From: Symbiopectobacterium purcellii | GTDB lineage: Bacteria > Pseudomonadota > Gammaproteobacteria > Enterobacterales > Enterobacteriaceae | Length of the DNA stretch: 64,000 nucleotides | Assembly (NCBI RefSeq): GCF_019797845.1 | Contig: NZ_CP081864.1 | Coordinates: 2,914,001-2,978,000, forward strand | Direction: 5' to 3' | Shown here: positions 29,352-39,173 of the stretch, piece after piece | Numbering within the stretch: the stretch's first letter is position 1 | Layout: the number at the start of each line of letters is the position of its first letter | The notes under the pieces: model-generated | What the model was told of the DNA's origin: nothing | The model's input: only the letters and a program-made list of their open reading frames with translations | The model's database searches: none | Made by a program: the position numbers and the translations under genes

Positions 29352-30944
29352 TTACTCAATACCCTGGCTGCGCAGGTAATCTTCGTAACTGCCGGTAAAG
29401 TCGACCACTTTGTTGGGCGTAATTTCCAGTACGCGCGTGGCCAGCGAGCTGACGAACTCGCGGTCATGGGAGACAAACAGCAAGGTGCCCTGATAAAGCT
29501 CCAGCGCCATGTTAAGTGCTTCAATCGATTCCATGTCTAAGTGGTTGGTGGGTTCGTCCATCACCAGAATATTGGGGCGCTGCATCATCAGCTTGCCAAA
29601 CAGCATGCGGCCTTTTTCGCCCCCAGAGAGCACTTTCACTTTCTTCTTGATATCGTCCTGACCAAACAGCAAACGACCCAGTACGCTGCGTACGGCCTGT
29701 TCGTCATCCTTTTCCTGCTTCCATTGGCTCATCCAGTCAAACACCGTCAGATCGCCATCAAATTCGTATTCATGATCCTGTGCGTAGTAAGCGATGTTGA
29801 CATTTTCAGACCACTTAACAGCGCCTTTATCCGCGGTCAACTCACCCACCAGGGTTTTCAGCAGCGTGGTTTTACCAATCCCGTTAGTCCCCAGGATGGC
29901 AACTTTCTCGCCCACTTCAATCAACAGGTTAAGGCCAGAGAACAGCGGACCGTTGTCAAAGCCCTTGGCCAGAGCCTCCACTTCCAACGCATTACGGAAC
30001 AATTTCTTGTCCTGATCGAAGCGAATAAAAGGGTTCTGGCGGCTAGAGGCTTTCACTTCATCAAGTTGAATTTTTTCGATTTGGCGTGCACGAGACGTTG
30101 CCTGACGTGATTTCGAGGCGTTGGCACTAAAGCGGCTAACGAAGGATTGCAGTTCGGCAATCTGCGCTTTTTTCTTAGCGTTGTCTGACAACAGACGTTC
30201 ACGCGCCTGCGTGGCCGCCGTCATATATTCATCGTAATTCCCCGGATAAACGCGCAGTTCACCGTAATCCAAGTCCGCCATGTGGGTACACACCATATTC
30301 AGGAAGTGGCGATCGTGGGAAATGATGATCATGGTGCTGTTACGTTCGTTCAGCACATTTTCCAGCCAGCGAATCGTGTCGATATCCAGGTTGTTGGTCG
30401 GTTCATCGAGCAGCAAAATATCTGGGTTGGAGAACAACGCCTGCGCCAACAGTACGCGCAGTTTCCAGCCGGGAGCGACTTCACTCATCAAACCGTAATG
30501 CTGTTCCAGCGGGATACCCACGCCTAACAGCAGTTCTCCGGCGCGGGATTCTGCACTATAACCGTCCATTTCGCCGTATTTGACTTCCAGATCGGCGACT
30601 TTATAGCCGTCTTCCTCGCTCATTTCCGGCAATGCGTAAATACGGTCACGCTCTTCTTTTACCGTCCAGAGTTCAGCGTGCCCCATGATCACGGTATCCA
30701 GTACGCTGAAATTTTCAAACGCAAACTGATCCTGACGCAGCTTACCCAGACGCTCATTCGGATCGAGGGCAACGTTGCCGCCACTCGGCACCAGATCGCC
30801 CCCCAGGATCTTCATAAACGTGGATTTACCGCAGCCGTTAGCACCAATCAACCCGTAGCGGTTGCCGTTGCCAAACTTGACGGAGATATTTTCAAAAAGC
30901 GGCTTGCTGCCAAACTGCATGGTAATGTTGTTGGTACTTAACAC
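29352..30944 (-). CDS. ybiT: ABC-F family ATPase YbiT
   Basis: This 530-residue soluble protein with two ABC ATPase domains is of the ABC-F class that acts on ribosomes. Domain 1 has Walker [10 protein letters not shown] and Walker [13 protein letters not shown]. The inter-domain linker carries the charged [28 protein letters not shown] segment. Domain 2 has [17 protein letters not shown] and [12 protein letters not shown]. Length and sequence match E. coli YbiT, not EttA (about 555 residues). The gene is monocistronic and intact. Confidence 0.95.
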   Translation of the reverse strand: MLSTNNITMQFGSKPLFENISVKFGNGNRYGLIGANGCGKSTFMKILGGDLVPSGGNVALDPNERLGKLRQDQFAFENFSVLDTVIMGHAELWTVKEERDRIYALPEMSEEDGYKVADLEVKYGEMDGYSAESRAGELLLGVGIPLEQHYGLMSEVAPGWKLRVLLAQALFSNPDILLLDEPTNNLDIDTIRWLENVLNERNSTMIIISHDRHFLNMVCTHMADLDYGELRVYPGNYDEYMTAATQARERLLSDNAKKKAQIAELQSFVSRFSANASKSRQATSRARQIEKIQLDEVKASSRQNPFIRFDQDKKLFRNALEVEALAKGFDNGPLFSGLNLLIEVGEKVAILGTNGIGKTTLLKTLVGELTADKGAVKWSENVNIAYYAQDHEYEFDGDLTVFDWMSQWKQEKDDEQAVRSVLGRLLFGQDDIKKKVKVLSGGEKGRMLFGKLMMQRPNILVMDEPTNHLDMESIEALNMALELYQGTLLFVSHDREFVSSLATRVLEITPNKVVDFTGSYEDYLRSQGIE

Positions 30945-31030
30945 GGCGTTGACTCAAATAAAAAGTGTGATTTAACGCGCATTATGCCACAGGCACGTCT
31001 CGGGGTCGCGTGCAGTTTATATGCCGAACA

Positions 31031-31060
31031 AAAATGGCCATGCGCCCTGTGGCGCATGGC
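31031..31060 (-). terminator. Intrinsic terminator of the ParB-like gene
   Basis: On the minus strand GCCATGCGCC, a four-base loop and GGCGCATGGC form a perfect 10-bp stem followed by CATTTTTG. It lies five bases past the stop codon region of the gene at 31065. Confidence 0.85.
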
Positions 31061-31064
31061 GCTC

Positions 31065-31999
31065 CTACGGCGTCGAATACAACAGCGCCAGCTTGCCATC
31101 CGGGTTATTCAGCTTGTTCAATTTTTTATGATTAACCTCGCGCAGTTGTCCCAGTTGGCTTAAGGTCGGTGAAGCGGCGTCAGGTAAGGTATGGGTTTGC
31201 GGTGATGCCTGTATCAGAAGCTGCGCCGCCTTTTGCAACAGAGCAAAGTAGGCCTGCGATGTTGCCGTATCCGCGGGCGTAATCGCCATCTGACTTTTCA
31301 GCCAGGCGCCCAGATAAAACTCTAAAAACGGGGGGGAGGGTTCCGGCCGTTCATAGGCAATACCCCGTAAGAAATAGAGCACTGAGCGATAGGGATCGTC
31401 CTGCATGGCGTCGATACTCACTTGAGTAGGCAGTGCCTGCGGTGCAATTTTGCCCGTATTGCCTTCCAGCCACACCAGATGATGTTGTTGCATGTAATCC
31501 CAGAACGCCGCCATTGAGGGTAACTGGCGCAAATCATCAGTAATACGCAATGACACCGTGATATCGCTATCCGGCGTGCTGGCGCGCAATGCGCTTACCG
31601 AGTGATGGCCGTCTGTCAGGTAAACCTGACCATCCGGGGCAATCACTGCCGATTTTACCGCATCGGGATGTGTTCCGGCGGGTTTCGCACAGCGAAAACT
31701 CGTGGCGGTGGCAAGGGTCGAGGCGTCCGAAAAATCAGCCACTTTCCCCGCCCCTTCTCCCTTACAGAAATCATCAAACAGCGCGCGCGGTTTTTGTCGG
31801 TAGTGGGCGAGCTCGTAGGCGACTTCTGCCCTGCCTATCGCGGGCTGGGTAGGGTGAATAGCGGAGGCTTTCACGGTCATCAGCGTCGCGGAGGCAAATC
31901 CCCCCCGCTCCAGGTTGCCAGCAACATCACCATACCGGTGACTATCCAGGGAGCGCGCCCGTACGATGGGGCCGTGCATTGCAAATGCTTCTGCTTCAT
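31065..31999 (-). pseudogene. Secreted ParB-like nuclease-family protein, signal peptide out of frame
   Basis: The body (from about GFASATLMTVKASAIHPTQPAIG) resembles the ParB-like/sulfiredoxin-fold family of exported proteins, with the signature VYLTDGHHSVSALR and RQKPRALFDDFCKGEGAGK. A typical signal peptide starts at the ATG at 31999 in another frame, with the hydrophobic stretch WIVTGMVMLLATWSGG. The two join at a run of seven G (31900-31906 as C on the plus strand). Eight G would give a continuous protein with a good cleavage site after GFASA. The ATG at 31979 is in frame with the body but yields no signal. Function is unknown. The frameshift may be real or a homopolymer error. Confidence 0.65.
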
Positions 32000-32124
32000 A
32001 AAACCTCAGAATGGAAGACGTTGACCCAACAGATCAGCACAGTAGAATCATATGCTATCGGATAGCAAGACTTTCACTGCATCCTACCGATGCACACCAC
32101 ATAAAACAACAGCAGGGAGCTTCC

Positions 32125-32670
32125 ATGTTACACGCACTGCACAAGCTACATCGCCCACCACATCTCACATTGGCATTGCAAGAAGAGCACGATGCCCCCG
32201 CGCTGTTTTCGCTGATACAACAGGAAAAGGCGCGTCTGCGCCACACTCTGGCGTGGCCAGACAGCGTGCAACACACTGAAGATACCCTGACCACGATCAG
32301 AAAGAACCGGGCGGATTTTTTTGCTGGACGCACAGCGGTCTATCTCATTCGCTGGCAGGGAGAAATGGCCGGCGTGGCATCCTTTAACAGCCTGAAAGCC
32401 TCTCAGGGAGAGATTGGTTATTGGATGGCTGAACGCTTTCAAGGGCAAGGCATCGCTTCACAGGCAATCCAGTTGTTAATTGATTCATTTACCGATGCCG
32501 CCATACTGGACACCTTCATCATCAAGGCAGCCACAGTGAATCAGCGCAGCAATGCGCTGGCACAACGCTTGGGCTTTGTGTTTGTCGAGCGCCTACTCGC
32601 CGCAGAAAAAATTGGAGATAACATTTACGATCAAAACCGTTATTGCTTGCAGCGCACGGCGTCACGATAG
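32125..32670 (+). CDS. GNAT-family acetyltransferase, RimJ/RimL-like
   Basis: This 181-residue protein looks like a ribosomal-protein-type N-acetyltransferase: TLALQEEHDAPALFSLIQQEKARLRHTLAWPD near the start, GEIGYWMAERFQGQGIASQAIQLLIDS as the acetyl-CoA-binding motif A (FQGQGIAS) and NQRSNALAQRLGFVF as motif B. The ATG at 32125 follows AGGGAGC and matches the family start; the extension upstream is not conserved. The substrate is not predictable. The gene appears intact. Confidence 0.82.
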   Translation: MLHALHKLHRPPHLTLALQEEHDAPALFSLIQQEKARLRHTLAWPDSVQHTEDTLTTIRKNRADFFAGRTAVYLIRWQGEMAGVASFNSLKASQGEIGYWMAERFQGQGIASQAIQLLIDSFTDAAILDTFIIKAATVNQRSNALAQRLGFVFVERLLAAEKIGDNIYDQNRYCLQRTASR

Positions 32671-32731
32671 GCCAACGCACAGTTGGTGAATGTTGTTCCA
32701 GCAAAAAAGAGTGATATTCGTCACAAAAATG

Positions 32732-32760
32732 TTGAAACGCCGTTCTCTTTGGGCTACTCT
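32732..32760 (+). promoter_or_regulatory. Sigma-70 type promoter of the small ORF
   Basis: TTGAAA (32732-32737) and TACTCT (32755-32760) are separated by 17 bases, upstream of the 32-codon ORF. Confidence 0.55.
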
Positions 32761-32767
32761 TTAAAAC

Positions 32768-32781
32768 GTGATGAACATCAC
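32768..32781. promoter_or_regulatory. Palindromic operator overlapping the predicted start of transcription
   Basis: GTGATGAACATCAC is a perfect inverted repeat (GTGATG/CATCAC). It also fits CRP half-sites (CGTGA-N6-TCACA). Its position about 8 bases after the predicted -10 box suggests repression. Confidence 0.5.
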
Positions 32782-32810
32782 ACTTATTAATGAACCCAAG
32801 GAGACTGATT

Positions 32811-32909
32811 ATGAAAATGTTCCGTGATATCAGTAAATTCTTCAAAAAAATGGGGAATGTCTATGTCAGCTACTGCGAACGTATCGGCTCAATCATCAGC
32901 CCGTTCTGA
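32811..32909 (+). CDS. Small protein of 32 residues, unknown function
   Basis: This short ORF begins MKMFRDISKFFKKMGN and ends IGSIISPF. AAGGAG (32799-32804) lies at good spacing, a sigma-70 promoter and palindrome lie upstream, and a strong intrinsic terminator follows. The N-terminal half is a basic amphipathic stretch (Lys and Phe alternating), and there is one Cys in the second half. I do not recognise the family. The context next to treBC is suggestive but not informative. The combination of signals makes a real gene, or a dual-function small RNA, likely. Confidence 0.6.
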   Translation: MKMFRDISKFFKKMGNVYVSYCERIGSIISPF

Positions 32910-32929
32910 TAACAGCCACTTTCCTCACT

Positions 32930-32965
32930 AAGGCCGCTTTTTCTCATCAGGCGGCCTTTGTTTTT
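32930..32965 (+). terminator. Intrinsic terminator of the small ORF
   Basis: AAGGCCGC and GCGGCCTT pair perfectly around a 13-base loop and are followed by a T-rich run (TTTGTTTTT). Confidence 0.88.
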
Positions 32966-33118
32966 CTCTCAGCTCACCTTCCCATTCTGCCAAGAACCGA
33001 CTGTAACAACCGCGATTAGTTGATTGCGATCGCACTGCGGCTATCTTGTTTCCCCTGCTGCACGTTCATTACCTATCCTTAAACCTGTTCACTCTGGGTA
33101 TTCACACAAGGACGCGCA

Positions 33119-34537
33119 ATGAGCAAGGTACAACAACAAGATATTGAGCGATTAATCACGCTGCTGGGCGGAGCTGATAATATCGTCACGCTCACTCACT
33201 GCATTACCCGCCTGCGTTTCGTGTTGCAAGACCCTGCCCTGGCCGATTCCAAAGGTATTGAAATGCTACCGATGGTCAAAGGCTGTTTCATCACCGCTGG
33301 GCAGTTTCAGGTGGTGATTGGCACTGAGGTGGGCGATTATTTTCAGGCACTTAGCGCACGCACGGGTAAGGTCAACGCCAACAAAGAGAGTGTGCGTCAG
33401 TCAGCACGCAATAATATGACGACTCTCGAGCGCGGAATTTCTCACTTTGCTGAGATTTTCTTCCCGCTACTGCCTGCGCTCATCAGCGGCGGGCTGATTC
33501 TGGGTTTGCGTAACGTGATTGGCGATATTCCGTTTTCTGACGGGCAAACCCTGATCCAACGCCATCCTACCTGGCAATCACTGTATGATTTTCTCTGGCT
33601 GTTGGGTGAAGCTATCTTCTTCTACCTTCCAGTCGCCATTTGCTGGTCGACCGTGCGGAAAATGGGCGGGACGCCAGTATTGGGCATCATCCTGGGCATT
33701 ACCTTAGTGTCGCCGCAACTGATGAATGCCTACCAGATAGGTCAGCAAATCCCTGACGTTTGGGACTTTGGCTGGTTTGCCATCGAAAAGGTTGGCTATC
33801 AGGCACAAGTTATCCCGTCGCTGTTGGCTGGCATTACGCTGGCGATGATCGAAACGCGGTTAAAACAATGGGTGCCTGACTCACTCTATCTGGTTGTCGT
33901 GCCTGTCACCGCTCTGCTGGCCTCTGTGGCACTGGCGCATGCCGTGATTGGCCCGTTTGGCCGCTTGATCGGTGACGGCGTCGCCTGGGTGGTGAAAGGA
34001 CTGATGACCGGCAGTTTCGCACCAATAGGGGCCGCACTGTTTGGATTTTTCTACGCGCCGTTGGTCATTACTGGCGTGCACCAAACGACGCTGGCCATTG
34101 ATATGCAAATGATTCATAGCATGGGAGGAACGCCAGTATGGCCACTGATTGCATTATCAAATATTGCCCAGGGCTCCGCCGTGATTGGTATCATTATCAT
34201 TAGTCGCCGACACAATGAACGCGAAGTTTCCGTGCCAGCGGCACTGTCTGCCATGCTGGGCGTCACTGAGCCGGCCATGTACGGCATCAATCTAAAATAC
34301 GGCTTCCCGATGCTGTGCGCCATGACGGGATCAGCCCTGGCTGGGTTGCTGTGTGGGCTTGTCGGCGTCACGGCGAACGGCATTGGCGTTGGTGGTTTAC
34401 CCGGTATTTTATCCATCAAGCCGATGTATTGGGGCATCTACTTGGCGGCAATGGCGATTGCCATCGTGATACCAGCGCTGTTAAACATGGCGGTCTATCG
34501 ACGTAAACTGCGCAACGCGACCTTACCTTTCCAATAA
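33119..34537 (+). CDS. treB: Trehalose-type PTS EIIBC component (TreB), first copy
   Basis: This 472-residue inner-membrane phosphotransferase permease takes up trehalose as trehalose-6-phosphate. The EIIB domain (residues 1-85) has the phosphorylation cysteine in VTLTHCITRLRF and MVKGCFITAGQFQVVIG. The EIIC domain follows with about ten spans (PLLPALISGGLILGLRNVIGDI, GGTPVLGIILGITLVSPQLMNAY, GSFAPIGAALFGFFYAPLVITGVHQTTLAID). It matches E. coli TreB throughout and has no EIIA domain, so it needs an external EIIA such as Crr. It is followed by a broken second copy and treC. No treR gene is in the window. Confidence 0.93.
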   Translation: MSKVQQQDIERLITLLGGADNIVTLTHCITRLRFVLQDPALADSKGIEMLPMVKGCFITAGQFQVVIGTEVGDYFQALSARTGKVNANKESVRQSARNNMTTLERGISHFAEIFFPLLPALISGGLILGLRNVIGDIPFSDGQTLIQRHPTWQSLYDFLWLLGEAIFFYLPVAICWSTVRKMGGTPVLGIILGITLVSPQLMNAYQIGQQIPDVWDFGWFAIEKVGYQAQVIPSLLAGITLAMIETRLKQWVPDSLYLVVVPVTALLASVALAHAVIGPFGRLIGDGVAWVVKGLMTGSFAPIGAALFGFFYAPLVITGVHQTTLAIDMQMIHSMGGTPVWPLIALSNIAQGSAVIGIIIISRRHNEREVSVPAALSAMLGVTEPAMYGINLKYGFPMLCAMTGSALAGLLCGLVGVTANGIGVGGLPGILSIKPMYWGIYLAAMAIAIVIPALLNMAVYRRKLRNATLPFQ

Positions 34538-34693
34538 ATGACGCGTTCAACGCGCCGCAGGCATCAGGTTTATCGCTTGGTGCCTGACAAATCTAATAAT
34601 TCGCTCGTAATCCCCGCTCACTGGCGATTACCGACGCATCGTTGCCTATCCTTGATCCACCACTTCGCCCCATCCAAAGAAAAGGGTAGAAAA

Positions 34694-36111
34694 ATTAGCA
34701 AGGTAGAGCCACAAACGATCGAAGACTTAATTACGCAGCTCGGAGGGAGACAGAACATTGTCACACTGACGCACTGTATCACTCGATTACGCCTGGTATT
34801 ACAACACCCCGAACAGGCTAATATCGACAACATCAAAGCGCTTTCCGTAGTCAAAGGGTGTTTTACCCATGGCGGCCAATGCCAAATCGTCATCGGTACT
34901 GACGTTGAAGCCTATTACCAGGCATTACAGGCCGCCATCGGTAAAGCCCCTGAAAAGCAAGACGCAGCCCGGCACGCCATGCGCCATAAAATGTCACTGT
35001 GGGAACGGGCTATTTCACATTTCGCGGAGATCTTTTACCCGCTGTTGCCAGCCTTGATCAGTGGCGGTTTGATCCTCGGCGTCCGCAACGTTATCGGGGA
35101 CATTCCGCTGGTTGAAGGTCTGTCGCTGATCGAGCGCAGCCCAGTATGCCGCACGATCTATGATTTTCTCTGGCTGCTGGGTGAAGCCATCTTCTACTAT
35201 CTGCCTGTGGCGATCTGCTGGTCGGCGGTAAAAAAAATGGGTGGCACACCGGTGCTGGGCATCATTCTCGGTATCACGCTCGTTTCCCCTCAGTTGATGA
35301 ATGCCTATTCTATCGGTCAGCAAATACCGGCGGTGTGGGACTTTGGCGGGTTTACGGTACAGCGTATCGGCTATCAGGCACAGGTCATCCCTTCCCTGCT
35401 GGCGGGTATTATGCTGGCAATGATTGAACGGCGTCTTAAAAAATGGATACCGTCTTCGCTGCATCTGGTGAGTGTCCCGGTGCTGTCGCTGCTGCTGGCG
35501 GTATTTCTGGCGCACACGGTCATCGGCCCGATTGGGCGCAGCATTGGGGATGGTATCGCTTGGGCAATCACAAACGTGATGACCGGCAGTTTTGCCCCTA
35601 TCGGCGCGGCGCTGTTTGGCTTTCTCTATGCGCTACTGGTGATTACTGGCGTACACCAAACGACGTTGGCTATCGATTTGCAAATGATTCAAAGTATGGG
35701 AAACACCCCGGTTTGGCCACTGATTGCACTGTCAAACATTGCCCAGGGCTCTGCGGTGATTGGCATTATGCTGATCAGTCGCAAGGTGATGAACGAGAGA
35801 CTTCCATGCCAGCGGCGATTTCCGCTATGTTGGGCGTGGCAGAACCCGCCATGTATGGTATCAACCTCAAATACGGCTTTCCCATGCTGTGTGCCATGAT
35901 TGGCTCCGCGCTGGCGGCACTCTTGTGCGGCATGAGCGGCGTGATGACCAATGGCATTGGCGTGGGTGGCTTACCCGGCATACTGTCCATCAAACCCTCA
36001 TTTTGGAGCGTCTATCTGGTCGCCATGGAGATCGCAGTCGTGATACCCGTGATACTGACCACCACGGTGTACCGGCGTAAACAACGACTGGGCGCATTGC
36101 CCAATGGGTAA
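34694..36111 (+). pseudogene. treB: Second treB copy, frameshifted, with ATT at the start position
   Basis: This tandem paralogue of the preceding gene lies 156 bases downstream. Homology begins at SKVEPQTIEDLITQLGGRQN, where the expected ATG reads ATT (34694-34696); an in-frame ATG at 34538 would add 52 non-homologous residues. The EIIB Cys (THCITRL) and most of EIIC are present. Near 35785-35800 the frame breaks after LISRK: the continuation DERETSMPAAISAMLGVAEPAMYGIN is in another frame and runs to 36111. A single missing base explains it. Divergence from the first copy shows that this is an old duplication with later decay. Confidence 0.88.
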
Positions 36112-36146
36112 TTGCGTCCTATAACTAGCGTACAGGTAAAGCGCAA

Positions 36147-37829
36147 ATGGGTAATGGTATGACAGCACCGCTTCCTTGGTGGCGCAATGGCGTCATCTAT
36201 CAAATCTATCCCAAAAGTTTTCAGGACAGCACCGGTTCTGGCACTGGCGATCTGCAAGGAATTATTTCGCGTCTGGAGTATCTGCAACAGTTAGGCGTCG
36301 ATGCGCTGTGGCTTACACCGGTATATCCCTCGCCGCAGGTGGATAATGGTTACGACGTTGCTGACTACTGCGACATCGATCCCGTCTATGGCACGATGCA
36401 CGATATGGAAACGTTGATCGCGCAAGCTCACGGGTGCGGTATGCGTATCATTATGGATATGGTGTTTAACCATACGTCTACGCAGCACCCTTGGTTTATA
36501 CAGGCCCAAACGCCTGATAGCGACTATCGCGCGTTTTACTGCTGGCGCGCGGGAACAGAAACGTCGCCCCCCAACAACTGGCGTTCAAAATTCGGCGGCA
36601 GCGCCTGGCAGTGGCATGCCGCCAGCCAGCAACATTACCTGCATCTGTTCGCACCACAACAGGCCGATTTGAACTGGGAGCACGCGCCGGTGCGTGAGGC
36701 GTTGCAAGCGATCTGTCACTTTTGGGCGGATAAAGGGGTGGATGGCCTGCGTCTGGATGTGATCAATCTGGTGTCGAAACAGCAGGATTTCCCTTCGGAT
36801 AGCGAAGGTGACGGTCGCCGCTTTTACACCGATGGGCCACGTATGGTGGAATTTCTTCACGAATTCAACCGCACCGTATTCTCACCGCGCAAACTCATGA
36901 CCGTCGGTGAAATGTCTTCGACCACCTTAGAGAACTGCCAACACTATGCCCCACTGACGGGTAATGCATTGTCAATGACGTTTAACTTCCATCATCTAAA
37001 AGTGGATTATCCGGGCGGAGAAAAGTGGACACTGGCTGCCCCGGATTTCATTGCGTTGAAAGCGTTATTTAATACCTGGCAACGCGGTATGCATAATAAA
37101 GCCTGGAGTGCACTATTTTGGTGTAATCACGATCAGCCACGCATCGTTTCTCGCTTTGGCGATGAGGGCGACTATCGCACACCGTCAGCCAAAATGTTGG
37201 CGATGGTGCTGCACGGCATGCAGGGTACCCCCTATATTTATCAAGGGGAAGAGATCGGTATGACCAACCCCGGCTATGACACCCTTGAGCACTATCGCGA
37301 TATAGAAAGCCTGAATGTCTACGCGGAACATCTCGCCAAAGGTGAAACACCCGCGCAGGTGTTGCGTATTCTCGCCCACAAATCACGCGATAACGGGCGC
37401 AGCCCGATGCAATGGTCAGCTGCGCCGTCGGCAGGTTTTACGTCAGGTAAGCCCTGGATATCCCCCGGAACAGGTTACGCGGAGATTAACGTATCGCAGG
37501 CACTGGCCGATCCGCACTCGGTGTTTTACACCTACCAACGGTTGATCGCCCTGCGTAAAGCGCTGCCACTGCTGACCTATGGTGACTATCACGACCTGGC
37601 CCCTGAGCATCCAACCCTCTGGTTCTATCGCCGCCGCTGGCAGGGACAACAGTTGCTGGTGCTCGCCAATCTGAGTCGGGAAATACAGTATTACGCGCTG
37701 CCTAACCAGCCGTTCCCACAGCGCTGGCGCCTGCTGCTAAGCAACTATGATGATCCCCCGTGCACCCCGGTTTCACTGACGTTGCGCCCTTATGAGGCGA
37801 TTTATTGGCTGTCTGATACCGAACTTTGA
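36147..37829 (+). CDS. treC: Trehalose-6-phosphate hydrolase TreC
   Basis: This 560-residue cytoplasmic GH13 enzyme splits trehalose-6-phosphate into glucose and glucose-6-phosphate. The four GH13 regions are visible: DMVFNHTS (residues 104-111), GLRLDVINL near 205 with the nucleophile Asp, VGEMSST near 255 with the acid Glu, and FWCNHDQPR near 328. The signature NNWRSKFGGSAWQWH matches TreC. The start at 36147 is used; MTAPLPWW at 36159 is an alternative closer to the E. coli start. It follows the treB copies by 35 bases and is probably co-transcribed. Confidence 0.94.
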   Translation: MGNGMTAPLPWWRNGVIYQIYPKSFQDSTGSGTGDLQGIISRLEYLQQLGVDALWLTPVYPSPQVDNGYDVADYCDIDPVYGTMHDMETLIAQAHGCGMRIIMDMVFNHTSTQHPWFIQAQTPDSDYRAFYCWRAGTETSPPNNWRSKFGGSAWQWHAASQQHYLHLFAPQQADLNWEHAPVREALQAICHFWADKGVDGLRLDVINLVSKQQDFPSDSEGDGRRFYTDGPRMVEFLHEFNRTVFSPRKLMTVGEMSSTTLENCQHYAPLTGNALSMTFNFHHLKVDYPGGEKWTLAAPDFIALKALFNTWQRGMHNKAWSALFWCNHDQPRIVSRFGDEGDYRTPSAKMLAMVLHGMQGTPYIYQGEEIGMTNPGYDTLEHYRDIESLNVYAEHLAKGETPAQVLRILAHKSRDNGRSPMQWSAAPSAGFTSGKPWISPGTGYAEINVSQALADPHSVFYTYQRLIALRKALPLLTYGDYHDLAPEHPTLWFYRRRWQGQQLLVLANLSREIQYYALPNQPFPQRWRLLLSNYDDPPCTPVSLTLRPYEAIYWLSDTEL

Positions 37830-37844
37830 GGGGAAAACCACGGT

Positions 37845-39173
37845 TTACTCCTTCAGTACGGCGAAAAGTCTCAGCGATAAATCACCACAGTGATCGGGCA
37901 CCGAGATAGCGCAGTGTCCGGAAGCCAGCGCATCCTGTACGCCGGAATGCTCAAGGTCGACGCTAAAGCAGAGGTTTTCCCAATTCAGAGGAATAACCGC
38001 AGGGATGTCATTAACCGGTTGCAACGGTTTGTCCTGACTCTCTGCGTCTTGGCGCACACGGACGGCATGTCGTGTGCCAACCGCACACTGCGTCATGATA
38101 TGCGCACGCAACCGCTGCGAAGACCAGGATGAGTGCGCCAAAAGATAAATCTCAGAGACAGAATCCAGATTATGCGGCTGTAACTGCCCGACCCACAGAT
38201 GGTCTTTTTCACGCCTTAACGCGATCCCCACGGTTCTGGCGGGCATACAGGTTTCAAGTAACGCACTGAGTAGTGAAAAGAGAGACGAAAACACCTCTGC
38301 GAGGCGAATGTGATCATAGCGAGGAATATCCGCCGCGCTCCACGCTTGCGTATAGGGCAACAGCGGCCCGGCTAACTTAACCAGCTCACGATAGACCAAT
38401 TCCGGGTGCAACGCGGTTGCCTGGCTAATTTCACTCAGCACGGACTCGTAGCGATTTAGCACGTTCAACAACCAAAACAGTGGGATATCGGGCTGTCCAT
38501 GCTTTCTGGGTTGTTCATGGCGCAGCGCCAGCAGACGGCGACGTTTGCTGCGAGAACGCGACAACAGTTGCTTCGACTGCGCCACCAGCATCGGCGAGGC
38601 GGAAAACGTTAGCAACGGTGGGATGAAAGACGCATCGATTTCCCAACGTCCTTGCCCATTGCGGTTAAGTCGCGCAATGGGATACGTGTGATAATCACGG
38701 TTTTCATCAACGCTAAAGCGTACACAAATTGCAGCGCTCGCGGCCATACCTAACTCTCGGGGTACTCTCTCCGGCGCGTTCACACCATAGGCTAATGCAG
38801 GCGGTTCCTGAACACGAGAAGGGTGAGGTAACGCATCGCACTGATGCTCGTTGGAAGGGAGCGCCAACAGCACATCCACCTGTTGCAGCTGTGGTGCCAA
38901 ATGGTGATCCAACGGTACTGCACAACACAGCCCTGGCAATCTGGCAGCGTCGATCAACGTGCCGTCGGGTAAACACAGGCGCAGTTGCTTTAGCGTTAAA
39001 GACTGATGCTGCATCGCCTCTTCATCAAGTTGTAACGCTTCAACACCCCATGCATTTGACAATGATTGAGGTAAGGCGTGTTTGCGGCTCAGTCTGTTCT
39101 GCTCCGAAGTAAGCAGAGATGGCCGGGAAGAAAGCAAGGTGCATCTGTTCCATCGAGGCCTTGGCGTCTTCAT
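37845..39173 (-). CDS. tssK: Orphan type VI secretion baseplate protein TssK
   Basis: This 442-residue protein resembles TssK (VasE/ImpJ family), the baseplate adaptor between the T6SS membrane complex and tail. Recognisable segments are SNAWGVEALQLDEEAM, LRLCLPDGTLIDAARLPG, DASFIPPLLTFSASPMLVAQ, DIPLFWLLNVLNRYESVL, PELVYRELVKLAGPLLPY and the C-terminal LSLRLFAVLKE. No other T6SS gene lies within the window on either side. The length is near normal with no internal stop. It is convergent with treC (15 bases apart). It may be a relic or may serve a T6SS encoded elsewhere. Confidence 0.8.
   Translation of the reverse strand: MKTPRPRWNRCTLLSSRPSLLTSEQNRLSRKHALPQSLSNAWGVEALQLDEEAMQHQSLTLKQLRLCLPDGTLIDAARLPGLCCAVPLDHHLAPQLQQVDVLLALPSNEHQCDALPHPSRVQEPPALAYGVNAPERVPRELGMAASAAICVRFSVDENRDYHTYPIARLNRNGQGRWEIDASFIPPLLTFSASPMLVAQSKQLLSRSRSKRRRLLALRHEQPRKHGQPDIPLFWLLNVLNRYESVLSEISQATALHPELVYRELVKLAGPLLPYTQAWSAADIPRYDHIRLAEVFSSLFSLLSALLETCMPARTVGIALRREKDHLWVGQLQPHNLDSVSEIYLLAHSSWSSQRLRAHIMTQCAVGTRHAVRVRQDAESQDKPLQPVNDIPAVIPLNWENLCFSVDLEHSGVQDALASGHCAISVPDHCGDLSLRLFAVLKE

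Noticed and set aside
29188..29379. 63-codon plus-strand open frame near ybiT as a gene
   Set aside because: No recognisable family, runs antisense into the 3' end of ybiT and has unusual composition. Only the region's inverted repeats were reported.
29352..30944. EttA as the identity of the ABC-F protein
   Set aside because: Length of 530 residues and sequence match YbiT rather than EttA (about 555 residues).
32768..32781. FNR site upstream of the small ORF
   Set aside because: The half-sites GTGATG/CATCAC fit CRP-like or another repressor, not TTGAT-N4-ATCAA.
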